In this document: in pieces, positions 35,262 to 46,390 of the stretch
Position numbering within the stretch: position 1 is the stretch's first letter
Layout of the letters: every line of letters begins with the position of its first letter
NCBI GenBank assembly: GCA_031841125.1
Contig: CM063112.1
Span: 8,830,603 to 8,894,602 of the forward strand
DNA length: 64,000 nucleotides
Direction: 5' to 3'
Source of the DNA: Acanthococcus lagerstroemiae
Taxonomy: Eukaryota; Arthropoda; Insecta; Hemiptera; Eriococcidae
Notes under the pieces: generated by a model
What the model was told of the DNA's origin: nothing
The model's input: the letters and a program-made list of their open reading frames with translations, nothing else
Database searches by the model: none
Made by a program: the position numbers and the translations under genes

Positions 35262-38200
35262 ATGCCTCGAGGTCGCAATCAGATGCAGTATTATGGGCAG
35301 TGCCCAGAAAATGAGATGCCTCACATGCAAAGAGGCCCATGTTTTGCCGACAACTACGGCAAAATGGATGGACCCTGCGGGTAATTTCATTTATATCGAT
35401 AATAGAAATACTGAAATGAAGACGGTGTATGGTTATTGTTTCCCATTTTCGGTTGCACGATATATGAGGAAAAATGTTATTGATGCTTGTTATCTTCTGG
35501 TGTTTGGGAAATTTCTCAACATTTTCCGGCGTTTGTACTCGGTAGCTTGATAGTTAAGTTTCCAGTGCTGATTTTCTTTTTGTGAAATTTCTCAATACGC
35601 TTGGATACGGTAGAATAAGAAATTTGAATTTCGTCTATGGCTTGAATTTGCCTAGTAATTCACTCGCTATCTTGACGTCTCTCTCGGTTTTCGCGGTTAG
35701 TGGATGGCTAATTTATGTATCATGTTTATGAATGTTAATTTGAAGCGCAGTTGTGGAAGAAGCCGAGAGAAGGATATTGAAGATCAGTAGTTAAGTAAAA
35801 TTCGAAGTATATTTGTGAAATTGGTAAAACGGAAGAGGTTTATTTATTCTTGGTTCGGTAATCTTGAAGTTGATAGTTCTATGACAATGTTTCTGTTTGA
35901 CTGCTGATGTTTTAATTGCTGATTTGAGACATTTCAACCCATTGAGTGTGTTTGCTTTTGAATGTTAGAATATTAGTTGGTTTTCGTTTCTCATTTTAAA
36001 AATAAATTTGTTCGTTCAGTAGCCAACCGCTTTGGGGAACTCTGTGATTGCATTTTTCGTATTCTGTCGTTACTCCCCTCGAAATGTGTGCACATGTCAG
36101 TTTTCTCTTAATTTCTTTGGTTTCGTTTGTAACGCATTGGTTCGTCCCCATTCAATTTTAGGTCTCTTTCATCCCCTTTCTATACTGTCGAGTCTTTCTC
36201 TACCTCCATCGGCAACTCTGAAATTTTTCATCCTACTTCAAATTTGAAGACTTGACACTAAATTGGTCTGCTTTTACTAATTCTAAATCACTTTTTCATT
36301 CGGCTTTGTTTTCAGTTGAACAACCTGTGTATTTCAGCGGGTGCTTGTTTTACAATTATTCTCTTATTCGTAGTTTTTGGCTATGATTTTCTTTTCTTGT
36401 AAGTTGGTTAAGGCATAAATAAAGAAGGCAGTTCGGAAGATTGAACCCCTTCACGATCATATGCATCATAAGCTTTTCTAAAAATTTCATTTTCCCTCTT
36501 ATTCATCCTGAAAACGGCCAGCTTACGAAACAGGTCAACAGAAACAGAGCGTCGGTCAGCTATCACACCAAGCGGTAAGACAAGTAACTGCGCCAGCACG
36601 TGGACAAACGAGCAAGCATATTGTGATCCGTCATCCAGCTGTATTCATTCTGTTCCTTTATCTTTTCGCTTTCTGGTTTCTTGATGAATCTTGGCAACGA
36701 AATCTTCCTCGAGTTGTAATCAGTCTTGATAAGTCCTGGACTATATTTGCAGAGTCTTGACGTGACTCAGTTTAAGTGAGTTTTGAATAACTGTAGTGAG
36801 TTTTAGAAAGTTTCCACAGTGTCTTCAAGATTCTCAACAAAGTTTGCTGAGTTTTGACCGAACGTAAAGGAGCTGTATTTATAAAGCCTCAAGTAATTTG
36901 AAAGTCTTAAACTATACAGAGTCTTCAAGAATCTTAATCAGTTTTGAAGAGGCTCGAGAAGTCCGTGGCTAAATTATGAAAAAAAATGCTGAATGAGATT
37001 AATCCCTGTGCATAAAACCTGACCTCGCCTCTTCCGCTGTTACCGAAAAAATCTCTGGATCCAAGACGAACTGCTAGCAGATCTGAAAGAAAGTCAACTA
37101 AATCGACAGCGAAGGAACCAGCCAGTTAGACAGATAGACAAAAGTCAAACAGAATAAGAAATTGACAAACAGATGAACAGTCTAACTGATTGAGACATCG
37201 ATAGTGAGTCAGTCAGACAGATAGAAAAGCATACCATAAGATAGCGAAGCATAAAGCACCGTTAGGGTTAGGCCGTGTTACCGCAAAACGACTGAAAATG
37301 AAGCTCCTAGTATTTCAAAATGAATTGTTGAAATTTCAGAGCTTGAGCTTCCCTCGCTTAGAAATTTTTCTCAACTTCTACCCATGTAGCAACCATGTAC
37401 ATTTTTATTCAGTTTTCCTGATTCTCCATGTATGAATTCTTTTTAGTGTCGATTTCCAAGTATTTTGAACTCCAACGTCATCACTGTTATAGACTGAAAC
37501 TTGACTGGACATTAAACCTTTGGTTGGTTCACATTGCATAGGCCAGTCCCTACCGATTTAACGATTTTCACTTGTGAATCACGCGTATTTGATAATTCAT
37601 TTTAATCCGACGAAATTCTTCATTTGAAATATCCTTTTTATTATGTTCAGTATGGGCGTTAGCGAGTTCAAATCACCGATGATGAACGCGGACCCACCAC
37701 CACCGCCGCCGAAGAAGAAACGACGCACCTCTAACGCTATGGCGGCCGCAGCTCAACCGCCGCAATCACCTGTAATGCAGGATCTGCTACCTCCTCCCTT
37801 GACCGGTATGAGATTTCACTCGTCAGAACTCGGCGACAACGACAGTAGTTCATCTGCTAGATCGTCACCTTCGTATACCTTAAATTCGTAACGTCCATTT
37901 CTTTTTGTTACAGGTTACGGAGACACGATAGTCGCCTCAAATCCGTTTGATGACACGCCACCAACGCCTTCCATGTCGCACATGAACCAGATGAACCACG
38001 TTAACAAGCACATGGGCGTGGGACCGTGTATGTCGCCGGCGGCGCCCATGATGGGCTCACTCAGTCCGTGCCACATCGTCGGCTCACCTATGGCCTGCGG
38101 CCCTCCGGTCGGCAGCCCCATCAACTGTGGCCCTCCCATGGGTAACTGCAGTCCGATGGGCGGCGGCAACAATCCTAACTGCGGTCCTGTCGGCAGTCCG

Positions 38201-41200
38201 CACACCAGCTGCAACAGTCGACAAATCAGCCGCAGTCCCCTCGTGTGCACGCCAATGAGTACCAGCTCGGTGATGAGCAATAGTCCGATGAACGTGAACT
38301 CGGTGCACCCGATGAACCGCAGCCCGTCTTCGTTGGGCAGCCCACTCAGCTCAGTCATGGCGTCGAACGTGCGCGGCAACAGTCCGCTGGACTGTGGCCT
38401 CGGCATTAGCTCCGTCGGATCTCAAAAGGGCAGCCCCATGTCGGTGATGGGGTCGCACAGCATGAACAGTCTGAACTGCGGCTCGCCGATGGGCAGTCCG
38501 TCGAACGTACCAATGAGCCAGTGCAACAGTTCTATGATGGGCTCGCCAATCACCAGTCCGCTTAGCGTACCATGCTCGATGAGCGGCGGCTCCGATATGA
38601 ACATGAGCATGAACGGCGTTATGAACCGCAGCCCGATGAACGCACCACCCAACTCAGTCAACAGCTCGATGATGTGCAACTCGTCGATGCGCGGCCCCTC
38701 TCCCATCGGCGGCGGCCCGATGAACGGACCGATGAGTATGAACTGCAACCAGAATATGAACATAGGACCGAAATCGGACATGAACATGAACGAGCTGGTG
38801 CTGCGGGATAACTGCGGCCCACCCGGCCACATGTCGATGAAGCCAAACAACGGACTCGGTCCGTGTGGAATGCCAGTGAGCAGCGCGTCGTGCACCCGAC
38901 AGCCGGACATCGTCGGCATGCAGTGCGGCCCGATGAACAGCATGCACTGCAATTCGATGATGAGCAACCAGTGCGGCCCCGGCATGAATAACGTTAACTG
39001 CATCGGCGGCGGCGGCATGAACCGACCTCAGTGCGGACCCGGAGGAATGGGTGGTCCGATGGGCATGGGCAATCCTTACGACGGTATGAACCAGCAGCAG
39101 CAATGCCGGCCCAACATGAACCGATCTCAGTTCCCACGCGGCATGGCCAACGTGCACTACGGCGGGCCGAATAGCATGAACGCACCACCGATGAACGGGC
39201 CTAACATGAGTATGTGCGGCCCGCCGGACATGGGCAACATGCAGTGCGGCCCCAACGGCAACGTGAACAGCATGCACTGCTCCGACTCACCAATGAACAA
39301 CCAGCAGTGCATGGGCCCGAACATGAACCAGTGCTCGGGACCGATGTTCAACTCGCAGTTCAGCCCGTTCGACGTGAACGCGTCGCGCTGCAGTCCGAAC
39401 CTGCCATTCGGCGGGCACGACATGGGGGGCATGAACAACCAGAACTTCTACAGGTCGAGTATGTCGAACGCGCCGCCGTGCATGCCGAACATGAATCCGG
39501 CCGTCTGCACCGGCGCCAACGACCCGCTGAGCGGCGTCGGCGGCAACAGTATCATGAGCGCCGGCAATACCATGAAGAACGACAGCAGCACCGTAGACAG
39601 CGACATCGCCAGCGTTGTCTGCGGCATGGCCAACGACAGCGCCGACGATTTGAATCTGATCGGCGACAACCTGTTGCGCGATAGCAAACCCTCCGAAGAC
39701 CGGAAATTGGTCAAGGATATGCTGGACGAGAGCGGCGGCGGCACCGATGGCAAGGAGGACGAACTCGGCGACAATAAACCGAGCAAGGCTGAACTCGACT
39801 GCAAGATGAACGAGGAGAAGGAGGCGAAGGCGGACGGCGAGGCTGGTAAGACGGAGCCGGCGTCGACGCCGAGTCCGACGGCGCCGACCACCACCGCCAC
39901 GACCACGTCCACCACCAGCACCTGCACCACCACCATCACCGGTACGCCGAACACCGCCATTACCAGTATTACTACCACTAGTGTTACCGCCACCGAAACG
40001 AACGCGACCAGCGACGACGCAGAGCACTCGACCAACGCGAGCAGTAAGAGCGAGAACGCCGAAGACGACGAGTACATGTTTAAGAGTTCGAGCAACGCGG
40101 CCGGCGAAAGCGAGAGCGCCAACGAAGACGCGGCCGGCGAGAGTAAGGTGAAGGCCGAGCCGGAGGATAAGCTGCTGGAGGGCGAGTTCCACGACGACGA
40201 GGACAAGGCACGCGAAGAGAAAGCCGGTAACGAGGAGGGTAACGCGAAGTCGGCTGACGACAGTACCAGCGACGGCGAGCAGCGCAAAGAGAACAACGCC
40301 AATGGCGGCGCGCCAGTCAAAATGGAGAACGAGGATTTCTACGACGGCAATATGAAGGGCAAGCCGGAGCCGGGTAACGGTATGCGGGGAAACGGGAATA
40401 ACGGTTTCAGCAACGGCGGCATGATGCCGAATCCGCCGGTCAACTTCAACGTGTCGACCAGCAACGATGTGGTCATGAACTCGGGCCCGTGTATGAACGA
40501 CTCGATGTGCGGATCGCCGATGCTGCCCAACATGAACCGGTTGCAGATGCCACCGAACGCGCTCAGCCATGCGATGAACTACCCGAACAGACCGATGAAC
40601 ATGTACCCTGACCGGGTGAGTAGAGTTTGCGTGCGTCACTAATGAGACTGGACCCTACGACTGTAAAATAGCTCCAATGAATCCGGGTATGCTTCCTCGT
40701 AGCTGTTTGGTTGGCCGGAGGGGTCTGGTTGGCCGAGTGGATAGCGCGTTAGTCTCGGAATCCGAAGGTCCCGGGTTTGAGGCCACGCGCTAGATTTCGA
40801 CCTAGGCTGGTTTTTCGGCTAGAAGGGAAGAGGGCTAAGACACCCCTAACAGTCTTACCGATGTCTCTGAAGTAATGCTCGAAAGGACGGATTCCAGGGC
40901 TCGGGTTGAGAGCAAATCAGAAAAAGAATTCAGACTCGTGATCTCAGGGTATTTGCTAGCAAAAGAACGAGTGAATGGAATTGAAAATGTTGGGGAAGGT
41001 GTGCTAGAGTGCCCGTAACGTTGTGTTAAGTATGCCTCAATACTAGTCGGTCATTCTATTACAGGGGGGCTATCGGTGTAGCTCGGGCCGCCTCTTCGTT
41101 TCCCCGAGGACAATCCGGACGTTTTACAGATGACCTTTTCAGACCGACTCGGTTGGTCATTACGCTTTCTAACTCGACATTCTCTACCTTCCGCAGATGT

Positions 41201-41596
41201 ACCCGCCCAGCAGATCAAAAGTGTTCAATTCGCAGAATCCGAACGCGCCGCCGAGGTACGTGTGCGGGAAGTGTCAAAAAGAAATTAACGACAACGACGA
41301 AGGCATTTTGTGCGAATCGGGCTGTAATTTTTGGTTTCATAGGTAAGTATATCGGTTCTGGATATCAGCCATAGTTTTCCTTGCCTGTGTGCTTTTAGTT
41401 TGTCAAGGTAGCATACACAGTGGGGGGGGGGAAGAAATTATTAGAATTCCATCGCTAATGGACTGGTATTTTCAGGGTGTGCACCGGATTGACCCAACCC
41501 GCGTTCAAGTACCTGCGCGAAGAGTGTTACGCCGAGTGGGCGTGTGACTTGTGTGTGAAATCAAAGCCGATTCCGCTGGTCAAGTACAAACCGTAA
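35262..41596 (+). CDS. pygo: pygopus, Wnt/beta-catenin nuclear co-activator, five coding exons
   Basis: Exons are 35262-35380, 37651-37805, 37914-40615, 41197-41342 and 41476-41596. All are GT-AG with matching phases (2, 1, 0, 2), predicting about 1080 residues (fly Pygo 815). Residues 55-65 hold a proline run and KKKRR nuclear localisation signal. YGDTIVASNPFDD (93-105) is the N-terminal homology domain with its NPF motif (101-103). A long Met/Asn/Gly/Pro/Cys-rich low-complexity region fills exon 3, followed by Thr-rich and acidic parts. The C-terminal PHD finger (1015-1067, CGKC, CESGCNFWFH, HRVC, YAEWACDLC) binds H3K4-methylated tails and the adaptor Legless/BCL9 in known family members. 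The protein acts in the nucleus. Exon 1 is inferred from phase and acceptor/donor fit and is less certain. Long frames on other strands in exon 3 are shadows of its GC-rich repetitive codons. Intron 1 is about 2.3 kb; intron 4, of about 580 bases, carries a SINE. Confidence 0.93.
40722..40930 (+). mobile_element. tRNA-derived SINE in a pygopus intron, copy 1
   Basis: TGGTTGGCCGAGTGG (A-box, fits TRGYNNARNNG) and GGGTTTGAGGCC (B-box-like, one change from GGTTCRANNCC) lie about 35 bases apart, as in a tRNA-Leu/Ser-like head. They are followed by a shared body (TTTCGACCTAGGC, TTTTTCGGC, AAGAGGGCTAAGAC, GGATTCCAGGGCTCGGGTTG). The same unit occurs at 60449. It is not a functional tRNA; the 3' acceptor stem is missing. 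Confidence 0.85.
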
Positions 41597-42324
41597 GACA
41601 GCGGATGTGGAATTGTGTTACAGTCTACGGTTGGTTTCTGTTACTGCGAACACGTACCAGAATACTCAGTCTGATAACGTGTGAAAAGTTTTTAGGAAAA
41701 ATATTAACTATAATACTAGACTAAATCGTGTAAAGTTAAAAGTCTTAACACTTTCATTCGAACGTAAGTCGCCCCCATTCGTAATGTTAAGGCGTTCGTC
41801 CTTTTTGCCCCCGAGCGAGCACGTAGGTAATTCTTTTTTTTTTTTCGTAGCTCTAAGGTTGTTTTTGAAGAATGAAACGGTGCTTAATTAGTTGTTCGTC
41901 CGAGCTGACAGATCGGCGTGAACGAGATTTATGTGTAAGTATCGGAAGTTGTGAAACGAGTTAAACCGAAACTCAGACGGATTGAGGTGAGGTAGTGATG
42001 TGGTCCGAGACGTGGGCAGGAAGAAGTTTATATGGCTGAATTCGAATTCGGTTTTCCATTTGTGGTTCGGCGTTGAGAGTGTTATCGTTATCGTTTGTGT
42101 CGAGTGTAAATATTGGGACGGGAAAAACGAATCGATCTGCTCGGCATTCGTGGAATTTGTGATGCAACTGATTCAAGGCGTGATGGAATTTGCTTTCGTT
42201 GAATGGAATCAAAATAGAAACTAGTATTTGTTATATGCCTTGTGTGTTTTATAAATGATGGTTGGTCAAAGTTTGGAAGAGTGACACTCGTGAAACTTCA
42301 AAATGGGAACTGGTCTTTCATTTT
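41597..42324 (+). other. probable pygopus 3' untranslated region
   Basis: Follows the TAA at 41594-41596. No coding signal. The first obvious AATAAA-type signal I noticed is well downstream (GAATAAACG near 44268), so the transcript end is unresolved. Confidence 0.4.
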
Positions 42325-42820
42325 CCATTTGTAGGGTGTGCCAATTCATTTTTTCTTCTGTAGTCCAGAGCGTTTTCGGCTGTTATGCCATCATCAGTGG
42401 AGTACCCGAAATGAGACTTGTCTCTTGTGATCCTGTAGTCATAGTCTAGAGTAGTACCGTATGGTAAACCTGTTTTGTCGTGTGCTCCTATTGGTTGTCT
42501 GTGATTGTGCAGTCTGTCCAATCCGTGGGTGTCATGTTATTAGTTGGAATAAGTTCTCGCTTTGGAAGTTAGATAACACTGGACAAACTGCATAATCACA
42601 AACAATCAATAGGAGCAAACGACAAAACAGGTTTACCATACGGTACTACTCTAGACTATGACTACAGGACCACAAGAGACAAGTCGCATTTCGGGTACTC
42701 CTCTGATAATGGCATAACAGCCGAAAGCGCTCTGGACTGTAGAAGAAGAAAAAGTGAATTGGCACACCCTACAAATGAAACATTACCAAGTTCACTAACA
42801 CTCTGAAATGGACACAGTGG
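42325..42820. repeat. large imperfect inverted repeat, arms about 200 bp
   Basis: The left arm (about 42325-42525) reads GTAGGGTGTGCCAATTCA...GTTTTCGGCTGTTATGCC...GTACCGTATGGTAAACCTG. The right arm (about 42575-42780) is its reverse complement with scattered differences. The arms enclose about 50 bases. The right arm continues into CCAAGTTCACTAACACTC, which recurs at 53290. On one strand the arm has an open frame (IGAHDKTGLPYGTTLDYDY), which may be the relic of a repeat-encoded protein I cannot name. Confidence 0.8.
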
Positions 42821-42846
42821 TCTGTATTGATTTCGCTACTACTCTG

Positions 42847-43065
42847 CGAAAACCTAGTATGCCCACGACGGATGTTTTTAAGGAATTCAAAATTTAAGAT
42901 TTAGGAAGGGAAGTAGAGAAGCTGAAGATACTTGATAACGAACTTTCATACCTTGTACAGCTCTCAGTTTGCCATTTCTGCCACCAAATGACGCTCATAG
43001 CTTCTCTACTTCCCTTCGTAAACCTAGATTTTTGCATTCCTTGTTGTGCACGTACTAGGTTTTCG
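42847..43065. mobile_element. foldback element, about 219 bp
   Basis: CGAAAACCTAGTA at 42847 is repeated in inverse at 43065. An inner block, AAGGGAAGTAGAGAAGCT, is inverted between 42907 and 43016. The arms are imperfect (about 60-65 bases). No coding content. Confidence 0.65.
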
Positions 43066-44887
43066 ATGAGTGGTTGCTATTTGACATTGTCAACAATTCT
43101 TTGATACTTATTTCATTAGCCAGCTGCACTAGTATCTATGACTGACCCTATCAAAAAAGTTGAACGCTTTCAAAAAGCGTCGGAATTCGTTTTTCCCCCT
43201 CGTGCGTGGAATGCATTCTGTTCGAAAGTAGCCTTCCAGCTGTTATTATTAGGTAATGTATGTTGGTTCGCATTCGAGACTCGTAATTGTTATTTATTTT
43301 CTACTTAAATTATTGTTTGCCTCTCCTTCCTTTCTAATATTGGTTCTTTTTTTTTTCTTTTTCTTTCTTTCTTTCTTTTGCGCTTCTATTGTAATTCAAA
43401 TGCTGTGCCATCGAACTCACTTTTCCCTGATGAAGCACTGTGTAATTTTAGGAGTAAGCTTAGTGTCTTAATTGTCAACTATTTGTGGGTTGTTATTTGT
43501 ATTTATTATAGTTGTACTATAAATTTGTCTATTTCGATGTGTTCGTGAAATTTTATCGTACTCAAATATAAGGATAATCGCACAAACTATTGAAATTAGC
43601 GATCCTAATATATTTAATTAGCTCCCCTTGATAAATTATACACGGTAAATATAAATTTTTTCCTTTCGTTTTGTATCCTCAGAAACATTTTAAAAAAGTT
43701 CTTATGTGTAGTAAATTATTTTTATATTTCATATTCGAGGTTAAGTAGTTCGATTATATGAAGGTAAATTCTCTTCTTTTTTTATACTTTATACATAAGT
43801 TAAAGTTACTTCTTCTTTGTTTGTTCGGTAGCATTTATTTTTATTATATTTCAGTTGCAATAATCCTTAGTGTAGAGTGCGTTAACACGAGTCTTTTTCT
43901 CGAACGGATTACATAAAATTTTACGTCAACAGGTTTGAATGCAGTGTCGAGTTTGTTTTTGCCCATTTTCTTTTCTCCAGTAGATGTGTAGTTGTGATGT
44001 TTACATTTAATGAAATTCATTCGTTTGTTTTAATTATCATCATTATTAATTATTATGGAATTCCTAGAAGGAAATCATGAATTTATTTCTTCTGTTGTAA
44101 ATTGTATAATTTAATAATAATTGTTTACTAAATTAACCCATCGATTTTTATTGGGGTGGTTGGATCTTGCATATTGTTACTGGTTATGTTTGCTTAGTTA
44201 GCCATCACCTGCAAATTTCAGAAGGTTCCTATTTTCGGTACCATCAGTGGGGGTGAAGCCGCTCAAGAATAAACGTGTTTTCAACATTTTACTAAGATAT
44301 TATTTGCTGTAGCTAATTTTCTGGATATAAATAAAGGCAACCCTTGGTCACATGATAACATGAATATGCAATATTATCAACCACGTATTTTCCCGGAAAA
44401 CTGAATTAAGGTACGAGGGCTTCTCCTCACTTATGAGGGGTGAAGGTAACCAGTACTAAAAGTGTCCTTAAATAAAGTATTTTGAAGCCAGAAGTGGAAT
44501 TAGGATGCACTATTATCACATAATGTTCATTTGCAATCAACCGCCGCCCCCTTAATCTTGAAAAACAGCTTTGTTCTTCCCATGTTATGCGTGACACAAT
44601 ATCATGGAATAATTTACGAAATAAATCATACCGAACACTGCACAGTTTTACTAAAAATCATTCAAATACTGGAAACCTTAATATTGCATTTGACAAAAAA
44701 AAAAAAATGGAAATTGAAATTGAAAACAAATTCAGACAATACAACACATCGAACGTTGGACTGAAATCAAATAATCAATCAATTAATGGAGATTTGCCCT
44801 CACCCTGTGATTTATTGCCCTCACCCCATGATTTATTCAATTTCAATTTTTCGTCATTATGCGGCCAATGAATCAAATGATACAATC
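43066..44887. other. intergenic, nothing firm
   Basis: Contains a CTTT-rich microsatellite near 43350-43378, a run of A at 44696-44706 and a 22-bp direct duplication (CCCTCACCCYRTGATTTATT) near 44797-44840. No gene seen. Confidence 0.5.
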
Positions 44888-44999
44888 AAGGATGGCAAAT
44901 GAAACCGTTTTTTCTTTCGTTTCGTTATTTCGTTTCAATATTTTTGACAAAAATCAATCGTTATTTCGTAATTTCGTTTCGTTTGTTTGCCATCCCTGC
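44888..44999. mobile_element. short hairpin MITE rich in TTTCG, copy 1
   Basis: AGGATGGCAAATGAAAC at the left and GTTTGTTTGCCATCCCTG at the right are inverted. The interior reads CGTTTCGTTATTTCGTTTCA and ATTTTTGACAAAAATCAATC. A near twin lies at 45109-45230. Confidence 0.75.
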
Positions 45000-45108
45000 T
45001 ATTTACTGAACTCACCCTGACTCAACTCACCCGGGAAAAGAAATGAAATTTCGATTACAGTAGGCTCGGCTACTAGTAGCCGATCCTAAAAATCACAAAT
45101 CAGAAAAC

Positions 45109-45230
45109 TAGGGATGTCAAACGAAACGTTGTTTCTTTTTCGTTTCGTTATTTCGTTTCAATATTTTAGACAAAAATCAATCGTTATTTCGTTGTTTCGT
45201 TATTTCGTTTCGTTTCGTTTGCCATCCCTG
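45109..45230. mobile_element. short hairpin MITE rich in TTTCG, copy 2
   Basis: Same ends (GGGATGTCAAACGAAAC ... GTTTCGTTTGCCATCCCTGG) and same interior as the copy at 44888. It is slightly longer through extra TTTCG words, in the same orientation. Confidence 0.75.
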
Positions 45231-46262
45231 GATACAATTCAATTCAATGGGATCTCACAGAGAACAAAATTCTGTATCAGAAATGTTATTCCATTCTACT
45301 TCGACAACTTTTAATTTGTTTCCCTAATCATTTAAAATATAAAAAGCATCCTTGCTGTATTCAAAATTCAAACTCCGATTCATGAAAACAGAACACAGAT
45401 CTCATAGATCACATCCTCCAGTACCATACTATGTATTTGGTTCAAGTCTCTATCATTCTGCGCCAGAGCGCAGCACTCGTTTGAAGACTTGCAGTTGCAG
45501 CTACGAGCGAGCATCTTCACCCCACCTCGCCACGTGATCATCTTCACCTCCACTGACGGTAGTGGATTTGGCTGCTCCAAGTTGTAGCGAGACTGATGAA
45601 TTTTAGAGTTTCTACATTTTTCGTGTTGTATAATAGAAAAATATCAGTATGAGTACGTGCCCTGGAAAAGGTCCCACGTTGTTTCTATTTTTTCCCCACA
45701 TTTTTTTTAACATAAAAAATCAATTTTCTCAACATTTTTTTTTTTTTTTTCGTATGCTATCTTCAACAAAGGTGTACACCTCAGACACTTTTCATGTTAG
45801 AAAGCTCGTCAAGGTCTTATTTTGCAGCAAATCGCTTCTGCATTCAGAATATGAGTATGTATTTACATACTCGACAAGCAGTCACTAATCTCAATTTTAT
45901 TTATTTTTCTTTCTTTTCGTATTTCTTCAGTTAAGAGGTTGATTTTCTCAAAATAGGTTTTTTTGTGTTCCACCTGTAAGAGGGCGTACGTCAGCCAGTT
46001 TTTGTGCTGAAAGGCTTATCTAGGTCTCATTTTCAGTCACCTACCCCCCCCCCCCATACCAATAACTCCATATCGGCAAAGTGGAAACTTTCTTGGGGCT
46101 CATACTTGTACAGCACTGCTTCCTTTTTGATAACTAGGTGACATATGATTGTATCTTCAAGCTCATTAGTCATCGTGTGATGGCCTGTCACACTTGGGTG
46201 CTGCTTAAACTTTGGGGAGGCGATATTCATCTTTAAGTAGAGCACCTAGAACACTCAGGTAT
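45231..46262. other. intergenic, nothing firm
   Basis: T-rich runs near 45736 and a C-run near 46043. No supported gene or RNA. Confidence 0.5.
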
Positions 46263-46390
46263 GGCCATACGTACGCCATGTTTAGTCGTAGAAAGTCCGT
46301 CGTGCGTCTAGTACCGCTAGCAGAACGTTCCACCAGTGGTACTAGACGCACTATACGGACTTTCTACGACTAAGAATGGCGTATAGCCAG
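46263..46390. repeat. near-perfect hairpin, arms about 54 bp, loop about 20
   Basis: GGCCATACGTACGCCATG then TTAGTCGTAGAAAGTCCGT and GTGCGTCTAGTACC on the left are mirrored on the right (GGTACTAGACGCAC, ACGGACTTTCTACGACTAA, GGCGTATAGCC). It could be a small foldback element or, if transcribed, a hairpin RNA. Confidence 0.75.

Noticed and set aside
37801..37891. Continuation of pygopus exon 2 to a stop (HSSELGDNDSSSS)
   Set aside because: A GTATGA donor at 37806 and the acceptor at 37913 join in phase and produce the NPF homology domain. The continuation is intron read-through.
38422..39018. Long minus-strand frames across pygopus exon 3
   Set aside because: Same reason: shadow of low-complexity coding sequence on the plus strand.
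39287..40639. 450-codon open frame on the minus strand
   Set aside because: It lies opposite pygopus exon 3 and is rich in V, H, A and R, which is what the complement of that GC-rich Met/Asn/Ser code gives. No domain and no splice context.
40730..40800. tRNA-Leu/Ser gene
   Set aside because: A- and B-boxes are present but the acceptor stem does not close and the sequence continues into a body shared with 60449, so it is a SINE head.
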